Below are positions 48,809-60,196 of a DNA stretch of 64,000 nt, in pieces (positions within the stretch are counted from its first letter, which is position 1; each line of letters starts with the position of its first letter). Source of the stretch: Sodiomyces alkalinus F11 (taxonomy: Eukaryota; Ascomycota; Sordariomycetes; Glomerellales; Plectosphaerellaceae); the NCBI RefSeq assembly GCF_003711515.1, contig NW_021167091.1:866313-930312 (forward strand), in the 5' to 3' direction. The position numbers and the translations under genes were made by a program. Below the pieces are notes generated by a model, which saw only the letters and a list, made by a program, of their open reading frames with translations, ran no database searches and was not told where the DNA came from.

Positions 48809-48959
48809 ACGGTTAAATGGGGTGGATTTAGATCCCTTTTATAAGGGCGTTTTCCTTTAACTATTAATTTTACGATAGAAAAGTTAAGAGCTTTTAGGTT
48901 AACCCGAAGCCTCTAATTAGTTAGTTAACCTTGCAAGACCCACCTTAACTAAGGGGGTA

Positions 48960-49233
48960 TATCGTATAGGCACACGGACCATGGTATAGTCTATAGAGGA
49001 TCTATGCCTGACTACGGGTTTTAATCTCGGGGACCTCGGGTATCAGGATATAACAGGGGCGGATACCGGAAAAGACCGGATAGGATCCAAATAATATAGT
49101 ACCTATAACAGAGTCTTCACCACCCAAATTAAGGGCATAAGAGACTTTCACAGATATAACTTAATATAATATACATATATAAGATTTCTGCTCTACTAAG
49201 TTAATTATATAAGTCCTATTGTGACGTGCGACA
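48960..49233 (+). repeat. 3' LTR of copia D
   Basis: 274 bp, pairs with 12098-12372. Polypurine tract aactaaggggg immediately upstream, TSD cgtat at 49234-49238. Confidence 0.93.
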
Positions 49234-49238
49234 CGTAT

Positions 49239-50632
49239 TATCTAAATAAAAGAAAATCTCGTCGTTACTCTTCTTCTCCTCCGCCTTCTTCCCTTCCGCC
49301 TTTTTCGCGCCCTAATTAGGCGAACCGCTAATCCTATTCTTACTCGATATTAAGGTAGCGGCCCCGAACTAACTATAAGGGACGCTATCCTCCCCCTACT
49401 ATTCGATACTTAGATCCATTAAATCCTCCTCCCCTAAACGCTTCTCCTCCTCTATAAACTTAGGCTAGCTTTATCTATAAGGGCGGTTATCGACTTATTC
49501 CCTACTAGTAATAAGGATAATAATACGGGTATCCTTATAGGTAAAGTCTATATCGATATATCTATCCTTATAGGTAAAAAAGACGTAAGTATTAAGTAAG
49601 AATAATAGACTAAAAGGTATTCTAGGTCCTATCTCCTTAATCACTATATATTTCCCCGTCCTATACTAGTCCCCGACCTAGAGGTACTGCTTTAGATATC
49701 CTGTATAGTTCACCCTATCCACGTCGTTAATTCCCTTAATCGCGATATTATATTCTCCGATACGGCTCTGTGATCCTAGTTTTTCTATAAGGTCTAGCCG
49801 GATAGTGTTAAAGACGGCTCCTATATTAATAGTAGCGTAAAAACGATTCTTAGTAGAGTAGGCCTTGGGTATTCGTTTCGTTAGGCTAACCCATATTATT
49901 ATATACTCAGCGAAATAATAGGAGGCTTTAGTTTATTAATTATCGGGGCGGGCGTGATAGATAGGGCACCGTTAGGCGTAGGGGTAGTAGTTATAGTATT
50001 CGTAAACTATGTAGGATATTCGGGTCCTAGGGGTAAGGAGTCTATAAAAAAGGCCTCTTTAGGGGTTAAGCGGATAACTTTATAAGGCTTTACCTAGGTG
50101 CCGCTTAACCTTAGCGTCTCCTCGTCGTCCGCGAGGATAGCTTTATTAGTAGAGAGGGGGTAAATTATAAGAACCTTAACTGCTATCTCTAAAACGTGCT
50201 TTACGCTCTTCTCGCGGACCTTCTATATAATAGCCTCTTAATTAAATAAAATAAGGGTATCCTTTTAAGCCTAGGGTTATAAGGTAGGCCGGGTTATAAT
50301 CGAGGTAGTAGTGGGTTTAGATATAGGGGCTATCGAATTAGAGGTTAGTCCGTTATCTATATTAGTGTTATTAACTATCTCTATAACTCTTTAGGGGCTT
50401 TCCGGAGTCGATAAGGTCTACTAAATAGGCTAATTAAGGGAACTAGCTACCTTTAGCGTAAGTTTACTAATTCTTCTGCTCCTAGTAGTAGGAAAAGGGT
50501 CCTAGGGGTTAGTCGAAGTATATTAAGATATAGACATAGTATATACTCTAGCGGTAATAAAATTAATAGATCTTATAACCTTAGTAACTCTTAAGGCTTA
50601 AGTAGCTTAGTTAGCCTAACTACTCTAACCGA
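49239..50632 (-). pseudogene. Gypsy E: gag 3' part, knuckle and protease
   Basis: Read on the minus strand from 50632. Gag runs to about 50000. Near 50010-49950 a Tyr-rich 'VYEYYNYYPYA.RCPIYHARP' looks like a RIP-altered CCHC knuckle. The protease region follows at 49880-49640: 'TKNRFYATINIGAVFNTIRL', with 'EKLGSQSRI' in the usual place after a D-T/S-G-A site. 'INIGA' probably stands where 'IDTGA' or 'VDSGA' was. The region 49600-49239 leads towards RT and is cut by D. B is inserted at 50638, so the gag 5' part is at 63757 and beyond. Confidence 0.58.
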
Positions 50633-50637
50633 CTTAC

Positions 50638-50999
50638 TAATATGCCCTGACCAGGCATATATCTAGCCAGCCAGTACTCTTAGACCTAGGAGCCAGGCTT
50701 TTCTAAACGGGTGACCTTAGGGTGCCGTAAAGGGTAGTAAAACAAGATATCTTAGCCTAACTAAGGGGGCGCGCCCCCGGGACTTAAGTATTCTACGGGT
50801 AAACCCCGTGGAATCCTTAGATCTTACGTATAGGAACCCGGGGGATTCCCCGGTATTCACTGAATATACCCTAGGGAAGGTATAGTATACCCTAAAGGTA
50901 CCTATAGCGTACCCCGTAGGTGCTATAGCTTATACTATAGAACCGTTAGGGTACCCCGTGGTATACCCTAGTATTCCCGGTAGAATCCATGGCGTATTA
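50638..50999 (-). repeat. 3' LTR of gypsy B
   Basis: 362 bp, pairs with 63389-63751. Both contain 'cccgggggattccccggtattcact', absent from the A LTRs. The inner neighbour 'aataccccgggtaa' is shared with A at 15268. Confidence 0.92.
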
Positions 51000-51479
51000 A
51001 ATACCCCGGGTAATAAAGCCCTATGTCCGGCGGGCTTTCCCCGGTAACTATAATAGCCTTACTAAGGCGTTTTTACGGTTATACTAGTAAACCGCGGTAT
51101 AGTTAGGGAGGATAGAAAGAAAAGATTATTACGCGGCGGTGCCGTAATAGTAACTGCCGCCGCTACTATCTACTACCTAGCCAGGCGGAGAAGGGAGAAG
51201 TAAGGAAAATAAAATATATAGAAAGAAGGGAAAATAATAAGTATATTAATATCGCGGTATCTGTTACCTTACGGCTATATCCGCGATACAGTCTCTAAAC
51301 GTAAATAGTATATACTAGGCGTGACCCGAGCAGAGCTAAGCTAATACTAGATAAACGAATGGATAAAAGAAAATCTTATACCGTCCCGCTAATCTATATT
51401 ACCGCGTGCTATACCGAAAGTAAACGTGCTAATACTATATACCAGAACTCGTCTATCACGGCGTTCCCCGGTAGAGTCT

Positions 51480-51839
51480 TAGTAGCCCTAATACCTATTA
51501 TACCTAAATATATAATTAGTCTAGTATAGTAATCTTATCGTCGTTATTAGCGGGCTACGCCTTAACTATCAGGATACTCTATTAGTCTAGCTGAGTGTTT
51601 ATAGCTTAGGCCGCTTTATCTATAATAAACTTCGTGGCGCGAGCCTTAAGCTTAGCGTGGTCGCCGATATACGTATCCTTTAGCTTAGCGGCCGAATAGT
51701 CGGCCTATATAGCTTATAAAGCTATATAGTATCGGACGATAAAGATAGCCTTCTCCCGGTTAGTGGTTAGTATATTCACTAGCATTTCCCTATATATATT
51801 AGTAAGTTATCCGTTAGCTATAAGGGGAGTAACGGCCAC
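51480..51839 (-). pseudogene. Accessory ORF of B, C-terminal part
   Basis: Minus-strand frame 'VAVTPLIANG', 'LVNILTTNREKAIFIVRYY', 'ARATKFIIDKAA', with few stops. It aligns with the C-terminal part of A's accessory ORF (15640-15960: 'YNYTAVNARVADIIIKEAAV'). It is cut at 51839 by insertion of C. The upstream part resumes at 60197 (TSD tatgc / tatac). Confidence 0.62.
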
Positions 51840-51844
51840 TATGC

Positions 51845-52142
51845 TGTCAGGTGTAGGATATAAGGAAGACTTAGGAGGTACCAGGATATAGCAGTGAACT
51901 ACCGGCTGACTGATATGTGGATATTTGTTATATAAGACGGAGAGCTGGACTATTCCGGAAGGAAGGGGTTAGCGATTATCTCTCCTCTACACTACTACCT
52001 ACCTTTAAGATACTCTTCCTATTAACTATTAGTTAACCTATAATTAGCCTCCCCTTATATAAGACTACGATCCTTATCTATTACTCCCTATCACCCTTTA
52101 GTCCTTATCCTTTCGGGGTAGACCTAAATCTCCTTTTTAATA
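51845..52142 (+). repeat. 5' LTR of gypsy C
   Basis: 298 bp, nearly identical to 59894-60191. It keeps several CA/TG sites that the right LTR has lost (tgtcagg against tattagg; cagtgaactaccggctgactgatatg against tagtagactaccggctaactaataag). Confidence 0.94.
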
Positions 52143-52199
52143 AGATAATCGCTACTTAAACGGATAGCGACTATTAGACAGGATTCGGTATATCTAGGA

Positions 52200-53890
52200 C
52201 CTAATAGTCGAATAACGATCGGCTACTAAAGGCTTAGTCCGACGATAGTATTCGTATTTATATTAGCGATCCTTAGCCTAATTAAGTATCTTCGTTATTA
52301 GCGGCCGAATAGCTAACTAACTATAACCTTGCTACTAATAGCATTACTCGGCTATAGATAATTAGTAGTATAAATAGCGTTATTAATCTTTAACCCGAGT
52401 TTTAATTGAATTTTCCTCCTAGCCCTATATTCTCGGAGAATACCCCGATTCCACCTTATATATCCGGTGCTATAGATATAGATATAGATTAATCGTAGAC
52501 TAGCTTATCGTGGTATAAGACCACGATAGGTATTAACCTAAAGTAGCTACGTGCAGAAGGTTAATAAGATTAAGAGAATCGTTTACCTCTAATTTTATAT
52601 TCCCGACCCTAATTACTACTTAAACCGTAGTTACCTAGCCTTAGGGAGCTAGAAGATCTATTAGCTAAAAAGAATATATAGCTTAAATAAGAGAAATAAG
52701 AATCGTAGACTTATAAATAAGAGCGCTAGCGTTAACGATAGCTATACGATTAGTTAAAGAATATTCGCTAGTAATATACCGATAATATAGCCGCTACTTA
52801 ATAATAGACGGATAATACTAATAATTTAAGTTAGGCGACTATATACTTATATCCCCTACCCCTAACTCCTAGTAATTTAGCTATACTCCCGCCTATAACG
52901 CCTATAGTATCCAGTTAGGTTTTATAGCCTTATTAACCTATTTAAAATTATTAACTTATTCCCGTCTAAATAGCCGCTACCCTATAGCCGACTACTTCGG
53001 AGAACCCTGCTTTTTCGAAACTTAATATACTAAATCCCTATTTTTCCGCTACCATATAGGCTTAATATAAATCTTTTATTACGTAGATATAATAGATTCG
53101 TATTATTAACCCTACTCTTAACGATAATACTAACCGTATTATTTTTACTATATAATGCCTTATACCCTCTTTACGATAGGATTATAACTTAGAAGCCAAC
53201 TAACGGTAGCCTAATAGTAGGCTATCTTAGGACGAAGTGTTAGCTTAGCTCCGCGATTAGATACTAGATAGTAATACTGGAGTTTTACGGGCGGTCTAAC
53301 ATATATTCTATAAGGACTTATGGCAGGGTCCCTATTAATCCTACGATAATTTTAAAGCTAAGTGGCGATTACCCGAATCCGAGCTCCCTATTCCTTTACC
53401 GGAGATTATTAGTATTACTTCTATAATTACAAAATTATAAGATAATTTACGCCCTTAGATTATATTAGGCGGCTTACCTATAACGTATCGTAAATTAGAT
53501 TAACGGGCTAGATAGGCCGAATCAGTTCTTATTAAAAGTGGTAAATACGTAGTTAACTATCAGTCGCGTAATAATGGTTCTTAATATAATAATCGTAATA
53601 ACGATTTCCGGGAAACTAAATATTCCTATCATAACGCTACTAATATTACTACTACCTAATAGCAGAATACTTAGCCTACTTCCGCACCTTTAATTCGTTA
53701 TCCTATTAGTAAGATTACTTATTTTAAATATCGTGCGAAAGGCTATTACGCTAATACTTACCTATAAAGATATTCTTTTTTATCTAGCTAATAGCAGACT
53801 ATTAGTAGTCTAACTAAACCTCCTCCTACTACTAGCTTTAATATTATCCTTATCCCTGCCCGTGTTATAGAGTTATATAATAATAACAAT
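52200..53890 (+). pseudogene. Gypsy C gag with zinc knuckle
   Basis: A plus-strand frame follows the 5' LTR. The first part (52420-52760) is Pro/Glu/Lys-rich with a likely coiled coil. The capsid-like part runs 52900-53500, and the C-terminal part is Asn/Arg-rich (53540-53640). The knuckle at about 53712-53765 reads 'TYFKYRAKGYYANTYL', which is CX2CX4HX4C with Cys and His replaced by Tyr. The start codon is not clear. Confidence 0.72.
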
Positions 53891-56800
53891 TAAGAACTAT
53901 CCCCGTTATAGCCGAGTATTACTAGCTTTACTATAGAGGTTAAAGTTAGTCTATAGCGGGGTAAAGAATAGATTAAGATCCTAGCTTTACTTCATAGTAG
54001 TGTAGAATTTAGTCTAATCGACTATTCTCTTTAAAGAGCTATTAACGGCTTAGCGGCTAGCCTAGTATAAAATCTCTCTTAGACTTTAGGTAAAGCCGAT
54101 ATCTAGATTCGGACTTACGGTATTACTACTATACTTTTTAAGGCGACCGATAGTTAGTCGGTTACTAAATAATAGAAGGAAGAATTTCGAATTATTAATA
54201 TTAATATAAATATAAAATATAAAATCATTCTAGGCGGCACTTAGCTTTATACCGTTAACCCTATTATTAACTAGCGAACTAACAAGTGGATTTACCCTTT
54301 ATCCCCCGATTATTGTTCTCTTATCTTTATACTAAAGTAGATATATTCGGCTAAACGTAATACGCGTTATACTATTATTTTATCTATAAACGAATATCTT
54401 TTATCTTTACTATAGATTAACAGAGTTATATTAGCGGCTACTTAATAGGAGGAGCCTAATAATCTAACCGATAATTCTGATATTCCTCCCTATTTATATA
54501 ATATTCCTATTATTTATTATAAGTTTAAAGATATTTTTAACATCGATCGAGCGGCGTTACTTCCTAGTCACTAATAATAGGATTATACTATTTGACTAGA
54601 GCATGATAAGTGCCTACTATTTAGACTAATTTACTCTTTATCTAATACTAAGCTATAAGTCCTCCGCGAATATCTTACTAATACTTTAGGTAATTAGTGG
54701 ATACGACTCTTTAATAGTCTAGCTAACGCCCCCGTATTATTTATTCTAAAGAAAAATAGTAAGTTACGTTTATATATCGACTACCGCGCCCTTAATAAGA
54801 TTACTAGGAAGGATCGTACTCCCTTACCGTTAATTAGCGAGATACTCGACCATTTAATTAGATCGAAAATCTATAGTAAATTAGATCTTAAGGATACTTA
54901 TTATTAACTTCGAATTAAGGAAGGTAATAAATAGAAAACGGCTTTTCGCACTAAATATAGTTACTTCGAATACCTTATTATACCTTTTAAACTTACTAAT
55001 ACCCCCGCTATATTCTAGCGGTATATTAACCAGGCACTCTCCGGTCTTATCAATACTATTTACGTGGTTTATTTAGATAATATTCTTATGTATAGTTATT
55101 TCTTTACTAAGTATCGGCGATATATTATATACGTCCTACGCAGATTACGCGACTAAGACTTATACGTAAACGCCGAAAAATATAAATTTAAAATTAATAA
55201 AGTGGACTTCCTAGGGTTCCGCTATAGCCTAGTGGGTATTAAGATAGACCCTAATCGTGTGGATACGATTATTAATTAGCCACGGCCTATAACTATTCGC
55301 GAAAGTTAAATCTTTTTAGGATTTACGGGGTTTTACCGGCGTTTTATTTATAACTACTCTAAAACTATACGACTATTCACGGACTAATTACGGATTAACG
55401 GCTATATACTAGCTAAACTACTAAAAGATTTTTATCGTGCTTTTAAATAACTTAAGGATACTTTTCTTTCTATACCCGTTTTACGGTATTTTAACCCCTT
55501 ATTACTACTACGCCTTAAAACTAGTACTTTTAATTTTACTATTAGTGCTATCCTAAGTTAACTAAAGGACTATATTTAGGGCCTAGTTACTTTCCTTTTA
55601 CGTAAGCTTAAAGGCGCTAAATTAAAGTATACTACTCCTAATACCGAGCTTATAGCTATTATAGAGGCGTGTTATTATTAGCATTACTACTTACTCTATA
55701 ACGCCTCCACTATTAACGTTCTAACGGACTACCTTAATCATTAGACACTACTAGATAAACCTAAGCTTAGTAGTAAGTATATACGCTAGCTTGATAAATT
55801 AGGTACTTATAGTATTCGTATTATTTATTAACCGGGTTATAAAAACTATGCCGATAATCTCTTACGAAATCCTCTTTATCTTCTTACTTCTAATAAACGT
55901 CTTATTACCACTTAGGAGGTGCTAGATAATTTTATATTTAAATTTCGAGTAGCCCCCGCCCGAGTACCGGATAAGTAATAGCTACCTAATATCCTTAATA
56001 ATATTTACTAAGCTTAAAAAGAAAATGATTTTCTTATTTCCGGTAAATAGTTAATAGTTAATTAATAAGAGCCTAATCTATAGACCCGTGGTACCGATAG
56101 TCTTATTCGATTCCGCGGTAAGGTTTATATTCCTCGATCTTCTAAGCTTTAGTTAATAATCCTTTAATTATACCACGATAACCCGACTATAGGTTATTAG
56201 GGAATTATAAAAATATTAAAACGAATTTAATAATCTTTTTATTAGCTTAGAATATCGACGGATATTCGTTAATAGGTACCTAGCTACCGTTTTTATTAAT
56301 ATACTAAATCTCGCACTTATACTCCTTATAGCGAACTAGCCCCTTTACCTATTCTGACCTAGCTATTTTAGTAAATTTTAATAGATTTTATTACCGGCTT
56401 ACTACCTATTAAGTAGCCGGGGGGTAAGTAGAAAGATACTATTCTTATAGTTATCTATAGACTAACTAAATATTCCCTTTTTATTCTTACCTTTAGTAAG
56501 CTTATAGCTAAAGGGTTAACGACTACTTTATAGTACTATATTTTTAAGATATATAGTCTGCCTAATAGTATTATTTCCGACCGTGGAAGTCTTTTTATAA
56601 GTGCTTTTTAGCGCATGCTATACGGCTTACTATAAGTTAAACGCCGCCTTTCCACTACGTACTACCCGTAGACTAATAGCTAAACCGAATATATTAACTA
56701 AATTCTTAAGTATTACCTTTACTCCTACGCTATATAATAATAAGATAATTAGGTTAATCTTTTAGACCTTACCGAATTTATATATAACACGTTATAGTAT

Positions 56801-57442
56801 TCCGCCACTCGTTATTCACCCGCTAAGGCCCTAATAGGTTATAACCCGCGCGGCCCCTATACTCCTATACTATAAGTTAAACGGCCCTCTATATTAGTAG
56901 AAAAGACAGGGAAATAACTATCTCTTAACTATATATTTATTTATAAGTAACTATTACTTAGTAATCGGGTAATAGCTAACTATTATAACCGTAAATATAT
57001 ACTAAAGGAGTTTTATTTACACGATAAGGTTTTAGTATCTACTAAAAACATAAGAATTATATACCCGAGTCGAAAATTATTATATAAATACATTAGGCCT
57101 TTCGAGATTATTAAGGTAATAGGTGATCACCGGTTAGCTTATAAGGTCGACCTCCCTAAGTATCTTCGGATTTATAACGTTTTCCCTATTAGTTTACTCG
57201 AGCCTTTTAACTAAGATAGTCGTAAGGCGCCGGCTAAGTAGCTATTAGATATTAAAGGGGAAGAGGAGAATAAGTTTAAGGTTAAAAGGATTTTAGGTAT
57301 ACGCTAGAACCCTAAGCGCCGCTACCGCGAATTTCTTATTAAGTAGGAAGATTATCTTATAAAGGAGAATACTTAGGAACCTAAGTTATATCTCTATAAA
57401 GATTTAGTTACGGAGTACCTCAATTACTAAAGTAACCGCTGA
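53890..57442 (+). pseudogene. Gypsy C pol: protease, RT, RNase H, integrase, chromodomain
   Basis: A single frame with about 60 stops ends at TGA 57440-57442. Protease lies around 53980-54250. RT: '[20 protein letters not shown]' (54739-54798), '[10 protein letters not shown]', catalytic 'YLDNIL' (55070-55087; second Asp of Y-L-D-D changed to Asn). RNase H: 'FNFTISAILS', 'TELIAIIEACYY'. Integrase: zinc domain 'LYHDNPTIGYQGIIKILK', core 'ILIDFITGLLPIK', 'SDRGSLFISAF', 'TTYYPQTNSQTEYINQ' (all three acidic residues still readable). Chromodomain at 57275-57430: 'VKRILGIR', 'YREFLIK.EDYLIKENT.EP', with both Trp codons now TAG. This makes C a chromovirus. Confidence 0.9.
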
Positions 57443-57605
57443 TTTATAGTTATTAGCTATATAGTAATATTACTATTATATAGCTGATAATCTCTAGCCG
57501 CCTATTTACAGTCTTTTTATTATTTCCAGCTGCCTATTTACGGACTTTATACTAAAGTAAAAATATATATAACCGCTAAGTCCTAGTTATTTCCTTATTA
57601 GCTAA

Positions 57606-57775
57606 TAGTCTAAACGTAAACGCTATATCTTTGTTATAATTAGTCTAAACCTAGTAACGATATTATATCCTAGTCTAAACCCAGACGCTAATCTCCTATT
57701 AGGTAGTAGATATTCGTACGCTATCTATACTTTTTCAGTTCCGGTCTAAACCCGGTTCTTTTTATTAGTCTAAAC
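57606..57775. repeat. Five copies of a TAGTCTAAAC motif behind pol of C
   Basis: tagtctaaac occurs at 57606, 57641, 57671 and 57766, and (g)gtctaaac at 57743, all in one orientation within 170 bp. Spacing is irregular (35, 30, 72, 23). It lies at the C-terminal end of the antisense ORF, or just past it. Confidence 0.8.
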
Positions 57776-57849
57776 CTTATAAACCCGACTCTAACTAACT
57801 AAGGGTTACTCCTTAATCCACGATATTATCGAAGTTATAATGCCTACCC

Positions 57850-59100
57850 TTATAATAACTAATCAGTAATAGGTTATAAGTCAGGAATATAAGGGGAATT
57901 ACCTACCTGTTAATTACTAGCGGGGACTCCCTTATTATCCTCCTTATCTATAATATCGCTATGGTTATTATTTATCGGAGGAGGGGGGGGTATAGATACT
58001 AGAGTAATAACGGTGGTTCTACTATTAGCGACGGCCTAACTACTTAATTCCTGTAGTTAATTCCTAAATTCCTATATATTTATTAGTTCTGCTATTATAA
58101 GCTAACTACTAATTAATCTATAATGATTTTATCTGTTAGGGATTTTTATCTATCCCGGAGTGCCCTGATAAAAGATACTTAGGCGTTAGTATACTTATTT
58201 CGTTTTTCTTATAGCACTAATAATTATCGTAGTATATTAGTAACCGCTACGCTACTACTAGCCTACTACTCGGCTATAATTAGCTACCGCTAAACTTACT
58301 CTTAGCGCTCCTCCTCTAACTTAGTAGCGGGACGCTTTTAACCTAATAACTGTATTTTCTTATAATTTAATACACGCTTACCTAGACGCTATAAATACTA
58401 TAATTCGTTCTATATTATTTTTAAAACTATTACTTAATAGTTAATCCACGAGTATATACCTTTAGAACCGTATCTGCCTTATATTAATATTATTTAATTA
58501 CCGTACGAAGGCGTATAATTTTATCTAACTATATATATAGTATCTATAATTAATTCGTAGTGGAATAGCTATAGACTAACTAATATACCTTTATATAGGG
58601 CTTTAATCCCTATCCTATATAATATATATATTTAAGCGAGGCCGCTATTATACTAAGTTAGCAGCTAATTAACTATTACCCCTTATTCGACTACTTTACT
58701 TATAATCTCTATAACTGTATAAGGGGATTTAACTACTATTCGGGTACTACTGTATTATTCGACTAACACACTGTATATATAGAACCGGAAACGGATTATA
58801 TTCCTGTTCTACGGGAGGATATAAAGTGTACGCCCGAGAAGTAGTAGCTAGTCCACTATTACCTAACTCTATCGTTCTATTATTTCTAGCTATAGAACTA
58901 TTATTCGAATTACCGGTAGTATTCTTATTTCTATTACTAACTTTATTACTAGTCTACTACTAACTATTATCTATTTCTCCACTAATTAGACTTATAGGCG
59001 CTAGCGTATTATTATTCTCTGTATCTATACCCTAGGTATTAGATACCGATAGGAGACTTGTAACGAAAAATAGACTTATATATGCTAAGAGAAAAACTAT
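57850..59100 (-). pseudogene. Antisense accessory ORF of gypsy C, function unknown
   Basis: Opposite to pol, between pol and the 3' LTR, one minus-strand frame runs about 415 codons with TAG/TAA at plausible Gln positions. The N-terminal part (about 59100-58840) is Asn/Ser/Thr-rich: 'SNKVSNRNKNTTGNSNNSS'. Then 'RAYTLYPPVEQEYNPFPVLY' (near 58800) is followed by a stretch holding Cys and many Tyr that may be a former Cys cluster, and a basic region. The C-terminal part (about 58200-57860) reads 'IIISAIRKTK', 'TTVITLVSIPPPPPINNNHS', 'DIIDKEDNKGVPASN'. The layout (Asn/Ser-rich start, Cys/Tyr middle, acidic end, tail-to-tail with pol) resembles the antisense ORF of H, but I cannot show homology by eye. 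No family recognised. Confidence 0.65.
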
Positions 59101-59893
59101 ATACACGTTAGCTACTAGTTAGCCCTCTGCTAACCCGCTACCTTTTCTGCCCTAGCCCCGGCTATATAACGCTGCCTATAGACTCTTATAAATAGGGGGG
59201 GGGATACTTATAACCTCCTTAGGGAGCCTAAAGAGGGGAAAAAGAAGAAGAAATGGAAAAGAAGCCTATAGCCGAAAAGATGCTCTATATAATAGTAAGG
59301 CCCTACTTATCGTGCCTGCTATTTTACTATTCACGTATAAAAGGGCAGGCACGCCTTTATTACCGGTAACATATTTCCCTATTCACGGAATAAATAATAC
59401 GAACGCGTTTAATAAACGGGGAGATATTAGCCGTTTAATAATACTGCTACTATCTAATAATAAGTAAATAGCTACTTTGACCTTTTATTTTATACCTATT
59501 ATTATATAAGGATATATCCCTTATAGACTTATTTTTTATAATAAACCTCTGTGAACCACCGTCTAATTAACAGTTAGCTACCTATAGTAGTTCTTTCCAC
59601 GCCCTTATATATACCTAAAATAGCATACTTCGTAAGGAAATTTCTCTTTATTCTCTTCCCCTAACAATATCCTCTAGTACCACTATTTAAGGTTAGGATA
59701 TATTTTAAGCCTTTAGCTCCACCGTCACTTAACGGTGGATTACCTACGGCTTTATTTTCTTTGAGCTCCGACCCACGTATCACCGATAGTATTATTAACC
59801 TACTCGCCTTACCCGATAATCACCACCTACCCTACGGATACTCCGTAACTAGCTATAGCCTAAGGATAGGCCTTATTCTAGGAAGGGGTAGCC
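59101..59893. other. 3' region of C: non-coding, hairpin, polypurine tract
   Basis: I see no coding frame here. An 8-bp-stem hairpin tccaccgt-cactta-acggtgga lies at 59718-59739. A purine-rich run (59215-59270) and the sequence taggaaggggta just before the LTR (59879-59890) are present, the latter a likely polypurine tract. If the antisense ORF was expressed, its promoter and leader would lie in this block. Confidence 0.5.
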
Positions 59894-60191
59894 TATTAGG
59901 TGTAGGATATAAGGAAGACTTAGGAGGTATTAGGATATAGTAGTAGACTACCGGCTAACTAATAAGTGGATATTTATTATATAAGACGGAGAGCTGGACT
60001 ATTCCGGAAGGAAGGGGTTAGCGATTATCTCTCCTCTACACTACCACCTACCTTTAAGATACTCTTCCTATTAACCACCAGTTAACCTATAGTTAGCCTC
60101 CCCTTATATAAGACTACGATCCTTATCTATTACTCCCTATCACCCTCTAGTCCTTATCTCTTCGGGGTAGACCTAAATCTCCTTCTTAATA
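59894..60191 (+). repeat. 3' LTR of gypsy C
   Basis: 298 bp, pairs with 51845-52142. TSD tatac at 60192-60196. Confidence 0.94.
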
Positions 60192-60196
60192 TATAC

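Larger units (their letters stand above)
12098..49233 (+). mobile_element. Copia element D (plus), complete with both LTRs, split by A
   Basis: The LTRs are 275 bp (12098-12372) and 274 bp (48960-49233), starting TGTCGTATAGG / TATCGTATAGG and ending GCGATA / GCGACA. The TSD is CGTAT on both sides (12093-12097, 49234-49238). The coding pieces 12690-14908 and 45658-48808 are one copia polyprotein interrupted within integrase by element A (TSD ctacc). Net length without A is about 6.4 kb, normal for copia. A polypurine tract (aactaaggggg) precedes the right LTR, confirming plus orientation. Confidence 0.92.
51845..60191 (+). mobile_element. Gypsy chromovirus C (plus), complete with both LTRs, uninterrupted
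   Basis: The LTRs are 298 bp each (51845-52142, 59894-60191), starting TGTCAGGTGTAGG / TATTAGGTGTAGG and ending TTAATA. The TSD is tatgc (51840-51844) and tatac (60192-60196), differing only by the RIP-type TG to TA change. Length is 8347 bp: gag, pol with chromodomain, then a 2.4-kb 3' region with an antisense ORF. It is inserted in the accessory ORF of B and is the only LTR element here with nothing nested in it. Confidence 0.95.
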
